Part shown: positions 10,189-19,502 of the stretch, piece by piece
Layout of the letters: every line of letters begins with the position of its first letter
Numbering within the stretch: position 1 is the stretch's first letter
Origin: Paenibacillus sp. FSL R5-0766
GTDB lineage: Bacteria; Bacillota; Bacilli; Paenibacillales; Paenibacillaceae
Assembly (NCBI RefSeq): GCF_037971845.1
Contig: NZ_CP150227.1
Location: 6,200,001 to 6,264,000 of the forward strand
Length of the DNA stretch: 64,000 nt
Direction of reading: 5' to 3'
Program-made: the position numbers and the translations under genes
Notes under the pieces: model-generated
Told to the model about the DNA's origin: nothing
The model's input: the letters and a program-made list of their open reading frames with translations, nothing else
Databases searched by the model: none

Positions 10189-10225
10189 CGTATAAGGTTC
10201 CGGCTCATTGCCGGAACCTTATACG
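10189..10225. repeat. Perfect 15-bp inverted repeat
   Basis: CGTATAAGGTTCCGG (10189-10203) and CCGGAACCTTATACG (10211-10225) form a 15-bp stem with a 7-base loop. No T-run follows on either strand, so it is not a standard terminator. Confidence 0.75.
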
Positions 10226-10246
10226 ACCGCTCTACTGCGAGGGTGC

Positions 10247-10675
10247 GCTCTCAGCTTCGCCTTGGTCGCGACAAGGTCGCCATTGCCTTCGGCTCGGCTC
10301 CAAGTCAACACCGGGACGCTCTCAGCTTCGCCTTGGTCGCGACAAGGTCGCCATTGCCTTCGGCTCGGCTCCAAGGTCAACACCGGGACGCTCTCGGCTT
10401 CGCCTTGGTCGCGGCAAGTTCGCCATTGCCTTTGGCTCGGCTCCAAGGTCAACACCGGGACGCTCTCAGCTTCGCCTTGGTCGCGACAAGGTCGCCATTG
10501 CCTTCGGCTCGGCTCCAAGGTCAAGAGCGGGACGCTCTCAGCTTCGCCTTGATCGCGGCAGGTCGCCATTGCCTTTGGCTCGGCTCCGAGGTCAACACCG
10601 GGACGCTCTCGGCTTCGCCTTGGTCGCGACAGGTCGCCATTGCCTTCGGCTCGGCTCCAAGGTCAACACTGGGGC
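10247..10675. repeat. 72-bp minisatellite, six copies
   Basis: Six head-to-tail units start at 10247, 10318, 10390, 10462, 10534 and 10605, with lengths 71, 72, 72, 72, 71 and 71 bp; a degraded start of a seventh follows. Units differ by a handful of substitutions (for example GACAAGG versus GGCAAGT) and single-base gaps. Each contains an imperfect palindrome around GTCGCGAC flanked by CCTT and AAGG, so every unit can form a small hairpin. The array is far more GC-rich than the genes around it. Confidence 0.9.
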
Positions 10676-10800
10676 ACTCTCGACTCCCAATTGCTTTCCT
10701 ATAAACCTTTTAACCAATTTCAACATTTCTATCAGTATAGACCCGAATTCAAGATTTCAACATCTCTTATTATCGGTAGATATCAACGATTTCCTTACTC

Positions 10801-10834
10801 AACAAGAGAACGGCCAATTGGCCGTTCTCTTGTT
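10801..10834. terminator. Perfect 34-bp palindrome, probable uvrB terminator
   Basis: The left arm AACAAGAGAACGGCCAA is exactly mirrored by the right arm, with no unpaired loop in duplex form. It sits 40 bp past the uvrB stop codon. The trailing T content is low (CTTGTT), so termination is likely but not certain. Confidence 0.6.
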
Positions 10835-10874
10835 ACAGATCCATCTTTACTGGAGCATATGAATGAGCTGTATC

Positions 10875-12866
10875 TTATTCAGCGCGAAGTTCCAGCAACG
10901 CATCGCGAAGCTCGGCAGCACGCTCAAACTGCAGGTTTTTGGCTGCATCTTTCATCTCTACCTCTAGGCGCTGAATAAGCGCCTGGCGATCTTTCTTCGA
11001 CATCTTCTCGGCTGCGCCTGTGAGATAGTCTTTCTTGGATTCAGCAACTTTGGTTGCCTCAATCACATCACGCACTTTTTTGCGAATCGTCTGTGGTGTA
11101 ATTCCATGTTTCTCGTTGTATTCGATCTGGATTGCGCGACGACGTTCTGTTTCCTTTATCGCTTTATCCATCGAATCCGTCACTTTGTCACCGTATAGAA
11201 TAACGCGACCCTCGCTGTTCCGTGCCGCACGACCAATCGTTTGGATCAGTGAGCGTTCGGAACGCAGGAATCCTTCCTTATCAGCATCCAATATAGCAAC
11301 GAGGGATACTTCCGGCAGATCGAGACCTTCCCGGAGCAAGTTAATTCCGATCAGGACATGGAACACGCCCAACCTTAAATCACGTAAAATCGCCATCCGT
11401 TCCAATGTTTTGATCTCGGAGTGCAGATAACGAACCTTGATTCCAACTTCCTTCAGATAATCTGTCAGGTCCTCGGACATCTTCTTCGTTAATGTTGTAA
11501 TCAACACACGCTCGTCTTTGGCAATCCGGTCATTAATCTCACCGATCAAGTCATCAATCTGCCCCTTGGTTGGACGCAGTTCAATGATTGGATCAAGCAG
11601 TCCGGTTGGACGAATAATCTGTTGCACCATCGTATCGGTATGCTCGATCTCATACGGGCCTGGTGTGGCCGATACATAGATGATCTGATCCATCTTGCCT
11701 TCGAATTCATCGAATTTGAGTGGACGATTATCCAATGCTGACGGCAGTCGGAAACCATGTTCAACCAATACCGTCTTCCGCGCCTGGTCACCATTGTACA
11801 TCGCACGGATCTGTGGCAGAGTCACGTGAGACTCATCGACCACAATCAACATGTCATCCGGGAAGTAATCCATCAGTGTGTATGGGGTATCGCCGCGTTC
11901 GCGGAAAGTCAGCGGACCGGAATAGTTCTCAATCCCCGAACAGAATCCAACTTCCTTCATCATCTCGATATCATACCGTGTGCGTTGCTCCAGTCGCTGA
12001 GCCTCCAGCAGTTTTCCCTGTTCACGCAACACTTCAAGACGCTCCTCCAGTTCACGCTCAATGTTCACCAGCGCAACCTTCATCGTCTCTTCTTGCGTTA
12101 CGAAGTGAGACGCCGGGAAGATGGCAATATGTTCACGTTCGCCAATCAGTTCTCCGGTTAACACATCAATCTCCGTAATTTTCTCGATCTCATCACCAAA
12201 CAACTCAACCCGAATTGCATGTTCGCCCTTGGAAGCAGGGAAAATCTCAACAACATCCCCACGAACACGGAACGTACCCCGCACAAAGTTAATATCGTTC
12301 CGCTGATACTGGATCTCTACCAGACGAGACAAAATCTGATTGCGCGGTTTCTCCATGCCTACCCGGAGTGACAGCAACATGCTTGAATACGAGTGCGGTG
12401 AACCCAAACCATAAATGCAGGAAACACTCGCTACAATGATGACGTCCCTGCGCTCAAACAACGAACTTGTCGCTGCGTGCCGCAGTTTGTCGATCTCTTC
12501 ATTAATACTTGAATCCTTCTCGATATACGTATCGGAGGACGGGATATATGCTTCTGGCTGAAAATAATCGTAATAACTGACGAAATACTCAACCATGTTA
12601 TTAGGAAAAAAATCTTTGAACTCACTTGCAAGCTGCGCTGCCAACGTTTTGTTGTGTGCAATAATCAGCGTCGGACGTTGCAGTTGGGCTATCGTCTGGG
12701 CTATCGTAAACGTCTTACCCGTACCCGTTGCACCCAGCAGTGTCTGGTACCTTTTCCCCTCCTGAACACCCTTCACCAATTCTTTAATGGCAGCAGGCTG
12801 ATCACCTTGGGGAGAAAACTCTGACTCGATTTCGAACGTTTTGTCGCTCATTATAATATCGCTCAT
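10875..12866 (-). CDS. uvrB: Excinuclease ABC subunit B
   Basis: UvrB verifies lesions and recruits UvrC in excision repair. The 663-residue protein has a Walker A motif (GATGTGKTF, about residues 44-52), the beta-hairpin region ([10 protein letters not shown]), the DESH helicase motif, the conserved RxxQxxGRxxR-like motif ([12 protein letters not shown]) and a C-terminal UVR domain ([14 protein letters not shown]) that binds UvrC. Both in-frame ATGs (12866 and 12851) are possible; 12866 is preferred because GGGTGAG lies 8 nt upstream. A LexA-box-like sequence lies just downstream of the -10 of its promoter, indicating SOS control. Confidence 0.97.
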   Translation of the reverse strand: MSDIIMSDKTFEIESEFSPQGDQPAAIKELVKGVQEGKRYQTLLGATGTGKTFTIAQTIAQLQRPTLIIAHNKTLAAQLASEFKDFFPNNMVEYFVSYYDYFQPEAYIPSSDTYIEKDSSINEEIDKLRHAATSSLFERRDVIIVASVSCIYGLGSPHSYSSMLLSLRVGMEKPRNQILSRLVEIQYQRNDINFVRGTFRVRGDVVEIFPASKGEHAIRVELFGDEIEKITEIDVLTGELIGEREHIAIFPASHFVTQEETMKVALVNIERELEERLEVLREQGKLLEAQRLEQRTRYDIEMMKEVGFCSGIENYSGPLTFRERGDTPYTLMDYFPDDMLIVVDESHVTLPQIRAMYNGDQARKTVLVEHGFRLPSALDNRPLKFDEFEGKMDQIIYVSATPGPYEIEHTDTMVQQIIRPTGLLDPIIELRPTKGQIDDLIGEINDRIAKDERVLITTLTKKMSEDLTDYLKEVGIKVRYLHSEIKTLERMAILRDLRLGVFHVLIGINLLREGLDLPEVSLVAILDADKEGFLRSERSLIQTIGRAARNSEGRVILYGDKVTDSMDKAIKETERRRAIQIEYNEKHGITPQTIRKKVRDVIEATKVAESKKDYLTGAAEKMSKKDRQALIQRLEVEMKDAAKNLQFERAAELRDALLELRAE

Positions 12867-12955
12867 TGCCGTATCTCACCCTATCGTCTAAAATAATAGT
12901 CACTATATATTGTCGAAGTTCCCCGAATTTTCACATGGGAAAACTTATAGTAATA

Positions 12956-12970
12956 GGAATATTTGTTCCC
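12956..12970 (-). promoter_or_regulatory. LexA/DinR box candidate at uvrB
   Basis: Minus strand GGGAACAAATATTCC (12970-12956) matches the Bacillus SOS box pattern GAAC-N4-GTTC with one mismatch in the second half-site. It begins 5 bp past the -10 element, a position where a bound repressor would block transcription. Confidence 0.6.
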
Positions 12971-12975
12971 GTTTA

Positions 12976-13004
12976 ATTATACCTCGTTCGTTTTAGTGAT
13001 GCAA
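12976..13004 (-). promoter_or_regulatory. Sigma-A promoter of uvrB
   Basis: Minus strand: -35 TTGCAT (13004-12999), 17-bp spacer, perfect -10 TATAAT (12981-12976). The leader to the ATG at 12866 would be about 100 nt. Confidence 0.7.
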
Positions 13005-13035
13005 ACGTGAAATGAAGATAGGAGTGGGTTAATTT

Positions 13036-13833
13036 ATGGATATTGCGACACTTATCGGTATTATTGCCGGAATTGCCGCAGTCATTAGCGGTTTTTTGTG
13101 GGAAGGCGGCCAATTGTCCGGTCTCCTGCAAAAAACGGCTGCTTTAATTGTATTCGGTGGAACGATTGCTGCTGTAGTTGCCAGTTTCCCGGCGCATCGC
13201 CTTCGTACGATTCCAGCTGCCCTGCGTATGGCTTTTGGACGTAACAACAATGAATCAGGCTTATGGGTCGAAGAACTGGTGGAGATGTCTTCAATTGCAC
13301 GCCGCTCAGGTGTACTTGCATTGGAACGCAAGGTTATGGATCATCCGCATCCATTTTTGCAAGATGGTATTCAGATGGTTGTTGATGGTACCGATCAGGA
13401 TGTGGTTCGCCAGATCCTGGAGATGGAGATTGACTCGATTGAACAAAAACATGAGGGTTATGCCAAAATATTCGAATCCGCTGGTGGTTACGCCCCAACC
13501 ATGGGGATCATCGGAACCGTGATGGGACTTATTCAGGTACTTGGCAGTTTGACCGATCCCACCGGACTCGGACCTGCCATTGCTGTTGCCTTTACCGCAA
13601 CCCTGTACGGGGTCGCCAGTGCCAATCTTATCTTTTTGCCCATTGCCTCCAAGATCAAATCCAGAGGTGCCGATGAAGTGCAGACCATGGAAATGCTTCT
13701 CGAAGGTGTACTTGCCATTCAGAACGGTGAGAATCCCCAGCTTGTACGCAAAAGACTGGAGTCCTTCACCCTCACGCATCGTCAGCATATACGCCCCCTA
13801 GCAAAGGAGGGATTGGATGAGTCGGCGCAGTAA
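13036..13833 (+). CDS. motP: Flagellar motor stator subunit, MotA/MotP family
   Basis: This 265-residue membrane protein is the channel subunit of a MotA-type stator that couples ion flow to flagellar torque. Hydrophobic helices lie at about 3-20, 32-50, 150-172 and 182-202, with the large cytoplasmic loop between the second and third. The third-helix region PTMGIIGTVMGLIQVLGSL and the segment LTDPTGLGPAIAVAFTATLYG resemble B. subtilis MotP (sodium type) more than MotA, but ion choice cannot be read safely from this subunit. AGGAG lies 12 nt upstream of the ATG. Its 3' end overlaps the partner gene by 17 bp, so the two are translationally coupled. Confidence 0.88.
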   Translation: MDIATLIGIIAGIAAVISGFLWEGGQLSGLLQKTAALIVFGGTIAAVVASFPAHRLRTIPAALRMAFGRNNNESGLWVEELVEMSSIARRSGVLALERKVMDHPHPFLQDGIQMVVDGTDQDVVRQILEMEIDSIEQKHEGYAKIFESAGGYAPTMGIIGTVMGLIQVLGSLTDPTGLGPAIAVAFTATLYGVASANLIFLPIASKIKSRGADEVQTMEMLLEGVLAIQNGENPQLVRKRLESFTLTHRQHIRPLAKEGLDESAQ

Positions 13834-14641
13834 ACGGCGCGGAAAACGTGAAACTATCGATCATCGGGATCGCTGGATGATTACTTATGCCGATCTCATA
13901 ACTCTGCTTTTGATCTTTTTTGTCATCATGTATGCCATGAGCAATCTGGATTCAGGTAAATATGACGTCGTTACTCAATCGTTACAAAATACATTCAATG
14001 CGTCCGACTCTATCCTTGAGCTTGGTGAGGGACTCGGTGAGAAGCCCGGACAGACGATTACAGAGACTCCGCCATCCGAGGTGCAGGGTGAAGACCCTTC
14101 AAAAGGTGAAGAAACTGCAACACCAGATGATGACAACAAACCCCTCACAGAACGGGAAGAACAGTTCAGATCACAGGAGCAGGAATTGCAAAATCTGTTC
14201 AATGTGATTACCCAATATATCGAGGATAATAAACTGGAAAATCAGATTTTTGTTGCTGACAAGCCACAGGGCCTGTCCATTACACTTAGTGACCGCTTCC
14301 TGTTTGACCAGGGACAGGCCGCTCTAAAGGACGGTGCAGCGCCAACGCTCAGTAAACTTGCCAGCCTGTTCCGCGATCTGAATACCGTTGTCAGCATTGA
14401 GGGTCACACCGATAATGTTCCTGTGGGAGCTAACTCCGCCTATACCGATAACTGGCAGCTTTCAGGAGAACGTGCACTGTCTGTATTGCGATTCTTTCTG
14501 GATACTGAGAAGCTTAACCCGGACAGCTTCCAGTATGCCGGATATGCGGATACTCGCCCAACGGGTGACAACACCACAGCCGCGGGAAGACAAAAGAACC
14601 GTCGGGTCGAAATAACGGTCCTGCGTCAGCTCCAGCCTTAA
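13817..14641 (+). CDS. motB: Flagellar motor stator subunit, MotB/MotS family (OmpA-like)
   Basis: The partner of the preceding stator gene. One membrane helix (about 20-42) carries the essential ion-binding aspartate, Asp26 in TYADLITLLL. A linker rich in Glu, Pro and Thr (about 70-125) leads to an OmpA-like peptidoglycan-binding domain (about 145-270) with the signature IEGHTDNVPV and a terminal GRQKNRRVEI motif, which anchors the stator to the wall. The 274-residue length fits MotB or MotS. AAAGGAGGG precedes the ATG inside the upstream gene. The pair is not next to the late flagellar genes, as is also true in B. subtilis. Confidence 0.9.
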   Translation: MSRRSKRRGKRETIDHRDRWMITYADLITLLLIFFVIMYAMSNLDSGKYDVVTQSLQNTFNASDSILELGEGLGEKPGQTITETPPSEVQGEDPSKGEETATPDDDNKPLTEREEQFRSQEQELQNLFNVITQYIEDNKLENQIFVADKPQGLSITLSDRFLFDQGQAALKDGAAPTLSKLASLFRDLNTVVSIEGHTDNVPVGANSAYTDNWQLSGERALSVLRFFLDTEKLNPDSFQYAGYADTRPTGDNTTAAGRQKNRRVEITVLRQLQP

Positions 14642-14677
14642 TCATCCATATCTCACATAATGCAACATTCCTTATGC

Positions 14678-14729
14678 AAAGAAAGCACGCTCTAACTGAA
14701 TTCAATTCAGCAGAGCGTGCTTTCTTTTA
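14678..14729. terminator. Bidirectional terminator between convergent units
   Basis: AAAGAAAGCACGCTCT (14678-14693) pairs with AGAGCGTGCTTTCTTT at the right end. It has an A-run on one side and a T-run on the other, so it can serve the stator operon (plus) and the ABC exporter operon (minus). Confidence 0.85.
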
Positions 14730-14741
14730 TGTCGTATTACC

Positions 14742-15920
14742 TTATGCCTCTACCCCTGGCTGGCTAGGGCGTAGAATCGCAGAGCCTACAGTCAGCAAAA
14801 TGGCAGCCATGCCAAACAAAATCAATAACGGCAATGTGATATCCGACAATGTACCGCCAGCAGAGATCGTCCCCACCGCCTGAATCGCCCATTTCTGTGG
14901 AACAAAGTTAGCGAGCTTCTGCATATAATCCGGCATCAACGAGATCGGCCAGAAACAACCACCTATCATGCAGGTTGGCATAATGACAAGTGAATTCAAC
15001 ATATTCGCATTTTTGGGATTACGGATTAATCCTGCCACGGTACTTGCGATCCCCATGGAGACCAGCATGAAAGCGGCCAAGATGATGAAATGAATGCCAA
15101 AAGGAATGCCGGCATCATAATGCAGCAGCCACCTGCTGACTCCCAAAACGAGAACAATCTGAATCATACCAATGACAAAGCTGCCCAGGAAATTACCAAG
15201 CGCAATCTCATATGCACGGACGGGTGCCGTGTATACTCTGGCCATCGTACGTTTCCTGCGATCTTCCATTATCACAGCCACTGCACTGGTCAACAGCCCC
15301 ATCATAAACATAATCGTAAATCCAGTCACATTGTTCAGGCCTGGTTTGGGATAGATCTGCAGATCGGTGACTTCACCAGCAACCTGATGTTTTCCTATCT
15401 CCTGTAAAAGCTGTTCAAATGGCTTCAGTGTACTCGATAGTATATCTGTCTCACTTGAGACAGGACCTGTTGCCACCTTAACAGCTGAAGCAGATTGTAA
15501 CAATCCGCTCGTCAAACCTTCAACTGCTGCTCGTAGGGTATAGGAACTTTCACTTATACGCAGTTCCACCAATTGAATTTCGGTTGGCTTTCCTTGTAAC
15601 AGATCCTCCGTATAATGTGCCGGAATGATGATGCCCGAACTTCCTTTTTGCTGAGCGATGGCTTCCTTCACTTCTGCTTCGTTTGTCATCGGTTTGAGCA
15701 GATACTCCTCCTTGTCAGCAAGTTCATGAATCATCCATGTCCCTGCCACCCCTCCATCCTCATTCACATAGGGAATAACAGTACGTGTACTCTGCTCGCT
15801 TCCAAAAAGAGCAACTGCTCCTGTAATCACCAGGCAAGGCAGAAGCAGAAACGTAATGAAGCCCATTTTACGGCCAAGTGTACGTCTAATCATCAACCAG
15901 GCGATGTGTAGACTATTCAT
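14742..15920 (-). CDS. ABC-2 type permease (LnrN-like)
   Basis: The last gene of a three-gene ABC exporter. The 392-residue protein has one N-terminal helix (about 20-40), a long extracytoplasmic region (about 45-205) and five helices toward the C-terminus (about 215-385), the ABC-2/NatB-type layout. Length and partner genes match B. subtilis LnrN (YfiN), part of the LnrLMN exporter that gives resistance to linearmycins and related polyenes. Substrate is inferred from that parallel only. Its ATG lies inside the end of the preceding permease gene (8-bp overlap), so the two are coupled. Confidence 0.8.
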   Translation of the reverse strand: MNSLHIAWLMIRRTLGRKMGFITFLLLPCLVITGAVALFGSEQSTRTVIPYVNEDGGVAGTWMIHELADKEEYLLKPMTNEAEVKEAIAQQKGSSGIIIPAHYTEDLLQGKPTEIQLVELRISESSYTLRAAVEGLTSGLLQSASAVKVATGPVSSETDILSSTLKPFEQLLQEIGKHQVAGEVTDLQIYPKPGLNNVTGFTIMFMMGLLTSAVAVIMEDRRKRTMARVYTAPVRAYEIALGNFLGSFVIGMIQIVLVLGVSRWLLHYDAGIPFGIHFIILAAFMLVSMGIASTVAGLIRNPKNANMLNSLVIMPTCMIGGCFWPISLMPDYMQKLANFVPQKWAIQAVGTISAGGTLSDITLPLLILFGMAAILLTVGSAILRPSQPGVEA

Positions 15921-17109
15921 ATCGGTATCCTGCCTTTCTATAGATCAATCCTGAGATGAACAGTAATACAGCGCAGACCACGCCTAACATTAGAATGTTA
16001 TATACAATCTCTCGTACAGGTGCATCCAGCATCATTCTCAGAAAACTCTGGAGCGCCCAGTGGTTAACCGTAAATTCGCTAAGCCGCTGTACAAAATCAA
16101 TCGGAATGGGCGTGAACCCACCGCTAATGAATGTCATGGCAACTATGATACCTTGGATGGTTGCACTGGCCGATGCTGTGCTTTTGCATACCAGTGCGAC
16201 GATTACACCAAGGGTCATGGAGGCCATTGTGATACATACACAAGTCAGCACAATATACCAAGGATGGGTTCCCCAATCCACACCGTAGAACCAATATGTC
16301 ATAAGTATGATCGTTGTTGCCTGTAAAAAAGCGAGCAGACTATTGCCTGCAATTTTGCCGGCGAAAATAACTCCGTTACCTATCGGCGCAGCCTGAAGGC
16401 GAATTAACGTTTTGTTATCACGCTCTCCAAAAAGGCTGGTACTGGTTGTCATGCCTGAGTACAACATGAACATCGCCAGCATGGAAGCTGCATAGTATTG
16501 GGAGGCACTATACGCCGTACCTGTCTTACCTGGATTAGTGACAGCAATGGAGGTGGAATTCGCCGCACCGGACTCCGAAGCAGAGGCCATGGCAGCAATT
16601 ACTTCCGGACCGAACACTTTGGTAATCGCCATCTGTCGGTTCCATTCATCCGTAAAACGTGTGAACAAAGTTTCACCCAAGGTATTAAGTGTGTTGTCCT
16701 TTCCTCGTATCCACTGTAACCTGGCCTCTTTCCCCATCATCACGTTTTGCTCAAAATCCGAAGGAATCATTACAGCAAAGTCCAGCTTGCCGGTACGCAG
16801 CGAATGAACGGCCTCTTCTTCAGTCGTAAAGTTCTGCACCTTGACCATCTCAGCCACTTCCGGGGATTTAACAAATGTATCCATCGCTTGATTAACCGTA
16901 CTTGATCCTCCACCAGATTCAGTATTCAAATGGATAATTCCCACACGTACAGTATCCGGAATAACATCCTCCGCCGTACCCATCGTACTGGAAAGTGCCG
17001 TGCCCAATATAAAAATCAGTAACAACGGTAAAATAAACAAGTTTAACACCACAGATCGAATCTTAAGAATACGCCTTAATTCAAAGATGCAAATATGCCA
17101 TATATTCAT
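15913..17109 (-). CDS. ABC-2 type permease (LnrM-like)
   Basis: A 398-residue membrane subunit with the same layout as its neighbour: helix at about 20-42, an extracytoplasmic domain to about residue 215, then five or six helices. The two permeases are related but diverged and probably form a heterodimer with the ATPase encoded upstream. GGGGGGAG precedes the ATG, and the gap to the ATPase gene is 13 bp. It corresponds in length and position to LnrM (YfiM) of B. subtilis. Confidence 0.8.
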   Translation of the reverse strand: MNIWHICIFELRRILKIRSVVLNLFILPLLLIFILGTALSSTMGTAEDVIPDTVRVGIIHLNTESGGGSSTVNQAMDTFVKSPEVAEMVKVQNFTTEEEAVHSLRTGKLDFAVMIPSDFEQNVMMGKEARLQWIRGKDNTLNTLGETLFTRFTDEWNRQMAITKVFGPEVIAAMASASESGAANSTSIAVTNPGKTGTAYSASQYYAASMLAMFMLYSGMTTSTSLFGERDNKTLIRLQAAPIGNGVIFAGKIAGNSLLAFLQATTIILMTYWFYGVDWGTHPWYIVLTCVCITMASMTLGVIVALVCKSTASASATIQGIIVAMTFISGGFTPIPIDFVQRLSEFTVNHWALQSFLRMMLDAPVREIVYNILMLGVVCAVLLFISGLIYRKAGYRYE

Positions 17110-17122
17110 CTCTTGCTCCCCC

Positions 17123-18058
17123 CTAGTCCCGAAGCGTACGCCCGGTCAGATTGAGGAACAACGTTTCCAGATCCGGCTCTTCAACCTTGAGCGACTGAAT
17201 GGATACTTCATGTTTGCTGCAAATGAAGAGCAGATCCTGCAGATCCTGCTGTGCCGAAGGCAGCGTAATGGTCAGTGTATTCTCTGAAACGTCTACCATC
17301 CGCACACGGGGGTGAAGTTTCAGTTCTTCCACGACGTCGGGACCGATACCGGAAGTGGAAAGCACTACTTTTTCCTCCGATGCTACCCGTTCTCTCAGCT
17401 CTGCTTCAGTCCCACAGGCAATAATTCGCCCCTGATCCATAATCGCAACCCGGTGACTAATCGCCGCCACTTCCTCCATGTAATGACTTGTATATATGAT
17501 CGTTGAACCCATCTTGTTAAGTGTGCGTACCGATTCAAGAATATGATTTCGAGATTGCGGATCAATGCCAACTGTCGGTTCATCCATGATAATGAGATCC
17601 GGGCGATGTGTAATTGCACATGCGATGTTTAACCTGCGTTTCATACCGCCAGAGAAGGTCGAGGGGGCATCCTTTGCTTTATCCTGCAACCCTACAAATT
17701 CAAGAGACTCCTGCACTCTTTCCTTAAGCAATTTTCCACGCAGTCCATACAGTCTGGCAAAAAAGGTCACATTCTCCGCAGCAGACATCGTTTCGTATAA
17801 AGCCAGATCCTGTGGAACCAGTCCGATCTTGCGCTTTACTTCTAGCGGTCGCTCCTTGACCGATATCCCATCTAATCTGATTTCACCCTGATCCATATTC
17901 AGGAGCCCTGCAATCATGCTGATGGTCGTACTTTTTCCTGCTCCATTGGGACCGAGCAATCCAAAAATCTCGCCTTTGCCAACACTTAGGTTCAAATGAT
18001 CCACGGACAGCTTGCTACCGTATCGTTTTACTACATGATCTACTTCAAGTATGCCCAT
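17123..18058 (-). CDS. ABC transporter ATP-binding protein (LnrL-like)
   Basis: The 311-residue ATPase energises the two permeases downstream. It has Walker A (GPNGAGKST, about residues 36-44), Q-loop, an FSGGMKRRLN signature, Walker B (LIIMDEPTVG) and the switch histidine (YTSHYMEE). The C-terminal 90 residues are the extension typical of CcmA/NatA-type drug exporters. The length equals that of B. subtilis LnrL as I remember it. It is the first gene of the minus-strand operon and faces the histidine kinase gene across a 211-bp regulatory gap. Confidence 0.87.
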   Translation of the reverse strand: MGILEVDHVVKRYGSKLSVDHLNLSVGKGEIFGLLGPNGAGKSTTISMIAGLLNMDQGEIRLDGISVKERPLEVKRKIGLVPQDLALYETMSAAENVTFFARLYGLRGKLLKERVQESLEFVGLQDKAKDAPSTFSGGMKRRLNIACAITHRPDLIIMDEPTVGIDPQSRNHILESVRTLNKMGSTIIYTSHYMEEVAAISHRVAIMDQGRIIACGTEAELRERVASEEKVVLSTSGIGPDVVEELKLHPRVRMVDVSENTLTITLPSAQQDLQDLLFICSKHEVSIQSLKVEEPDLETLFLNLTGRTLRD

Positions 18059-18164
18059 CCCTTTTACGCCCCTTTTCCGTTTCGGCCTTCGCCGCTGGAT
18101 TTCATAATTTTATTGTAACGGATCGTAATCTGTAGCGAAGGTATAAAAGGTCATGAATCGAAGG

Positions 18165-18176
18165 TGACTTAAGTCA
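18165..18176. promoter_or_regulatory. 12-bp palindrome between ABC and two-component operons
   Basis: TGACTTAAGTCA is a perfect palindrome, extended weakly on both sides. It lies upstream of a TATAAT -10 for the kinase gene (18203-18208, plus strand) and about 110 bp upstream of the ATPase start. It is a natural candidate for the operator of the response regulator encoded at 19503. Confidence 0.5.
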
Positions 18177-18269
18177 TCTCCTGAATCGAATGCTGCTTAT
18201 GGTATAATCAAGGGCGCATTACCAAGAGATTTTCTACTCCACTTTTTATATAAAGGATGTCACTTACAT

Positions 18270-19481
18270 ATGCCGATGCGGTTTCTGCAATACGGATTAA
18301 TTCTCGTTCCAGCCGTGCTGTACCTGTTGATGCTCCCCTTGGAAAATGAAGCCGTCTACACCCTGTATATCATCATCGCGCTTGGACTCTCCGTGTGGAA
18401 AGATTTTAACCGTTCAAGTACACAGCAGTGGCTGTTGCTTCTGGCCGAAATACTCTGGGGCTGCTGGCTGATTGCTTCGTATGGACCATTCCTGCTATTC
18501 CTCTCTCTATCCGTGCTCTACGTGTATATATACAGACTGGAGGGAAGTCGGAGATGGTTGATGTTTGCAATTCAGCTTGTCGCTAACAATATGGCTTTGC
18601 ATTGGCATTATTCTGTCCCACAGGCATCACAGCCAGGGTTAACCACACTAAATACAACCGCCACTACATTACTCTCCACAGAGACAACTGCGATGGTTCT
18701 TGGCAACCTGCTTCTGCTCATCACAGCGGCTCTGTCCTGGCAGGGATCAAGAACGGCGAGCAGCCGCGGACAACTGGAACAAGTCTATGACGAGCTTCGC
18801 AGCAAACATTACGAGCTACAGGAAGCACGTGCGCAACTACTACTATTCGCAAAGCAACTTGAAGGAGTCGCTCAGGCAGAGGAACGTACCCGTATCTCCA
18901 GACAGCTTCATGACGATATCGGGCATCGACTGATTCGCACCAAAATGATGTCGGAAGCCGCCCTGCTGACCCTCCCCCGAGATAGGGAACAAGGAACGGA
19001 AATGGTGCGACAGATTCGCGATCAATTGGCCGATAGTATGGATGATATGCGCAGCACACTGCACAAACTGCAACCTAATTCCCATGCATCCAAAGCCTAC
19101 GACCTGGATCGTCTCCTAGAGGAAGTCGGTAGAGATACCGGCGTGAAGACAAATTATGAAGTTCATGGCCCATCTCATGTGCTGTATCCCAGCATACAGA
19201 TTGTTTTATACAAAAATGCCAAAGAAGCCCTGACCAATGCCCTCCGACACGGTAATGCTTCTTCGATCACAGTGGAGTTGGTATTCGGGGATCAGGAAGT
19301 GTGTATGAGCGTAAGTAATGATGGCAAAATCAATCCTCATTCTTCCAAGCGAAACGGCATAGGACAGGAAGGCATGCTTCTGCGCACACAAATGGTGGGA
19401 GGAGCCTTGGAGATTCAATCGGCTTATCCGTATACAGTGATTACACGCATTCCAATAACAAACCAGATGGATATACTCTGA
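18270..19481 (+). CDS. Sensor histidine kinase, HisKA_3 type (LnrJ-like)
   Basis: The 403-residue membrane kinase has five or six helices within residues 5-160 and little extracytoplasmic sequence, the build of kinases that sense membrane stress. A coiled linker (about 165-205) leads to the HisKA_3 phosphoacceptor, His214 in SRQLHDDIGH. The HATPase domain follows (about 290-400: NALRHGNA, DGKIN, GIGQEGM). It should phosphorylate the regulator encoded 21 bp downstream. Gene content matches lnrJK-lnrLMN of B. subtilis, although there the genes run in one direction. AAAGGATG lies upstream of the ATG. Confidence 0.87.
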   Translation: MPMRFLQYGLILVPAVLYLLMLPLENEAVYTLYIIIALGLSVWKDFNRSSTQQWLLLLAEILWGCWLIASYGPFLLFLSLSVLYVYIYRLEGSRRWLMFAIQLVANNMALHWHYSVPQASQPGLTTLNTTATTLLSTETTAMVLGNLLLLITAALSWQGSRTASSRGQLEQVYDELRSKHYELQEARAQLLLFAKQLEGVAQAEERTRISRQLHDDIGHRLIRTKMMSEAALLTLPRDREQGTEMVRQIRDQLADSMDDMRSTLHKLQPNSHASKAYDLDRLLEEVGRDTGVKTNYEVHGPSHVLYPSIQIVLYKNAKEALTNALRHGNASSITVELVFGDQEVCMSVSNDGKINPHSSKRNGIGQEGMLLRTQMVGGALEIQSAYPYTVITRIPITNQMDIL

Positions 19482-19502
19482 AAAAAGGAAGTGAATGTTC
19501 TC

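Larger units (their letters stand above)
10009..10874. other. Repeat-rich gap between uvrB and uvrA
   Basis: This 866-bp stretch contains, from left to right, a GC-rich palindrome cluster (about 10066-10225), a six-copy 72-bp tandem repeat (10247-10675), an AT-richer stretch and a perfect 34-bp palindrome (10801-10834). ORFs across the tandem repeat exist in several frames only because the unit is 24 codons long; none has a ribosome binding site. I could not pick out a confident uvrA promoter. Confidence 0.8.

Noticed and set aside
10247..10675. CRISPR array
   Set aside because: The repeats are directly adjacent with no unique spacers and there are no cas genes.
10161..10862. Overlapping ORFs of 100-230 codons across the minisatellite
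   Set aside because: A repeat unit of 72 bp (24 codons) keeps several frames open by itself. Copies of 71 bp break the frame, and no start has a ribosome binding site.
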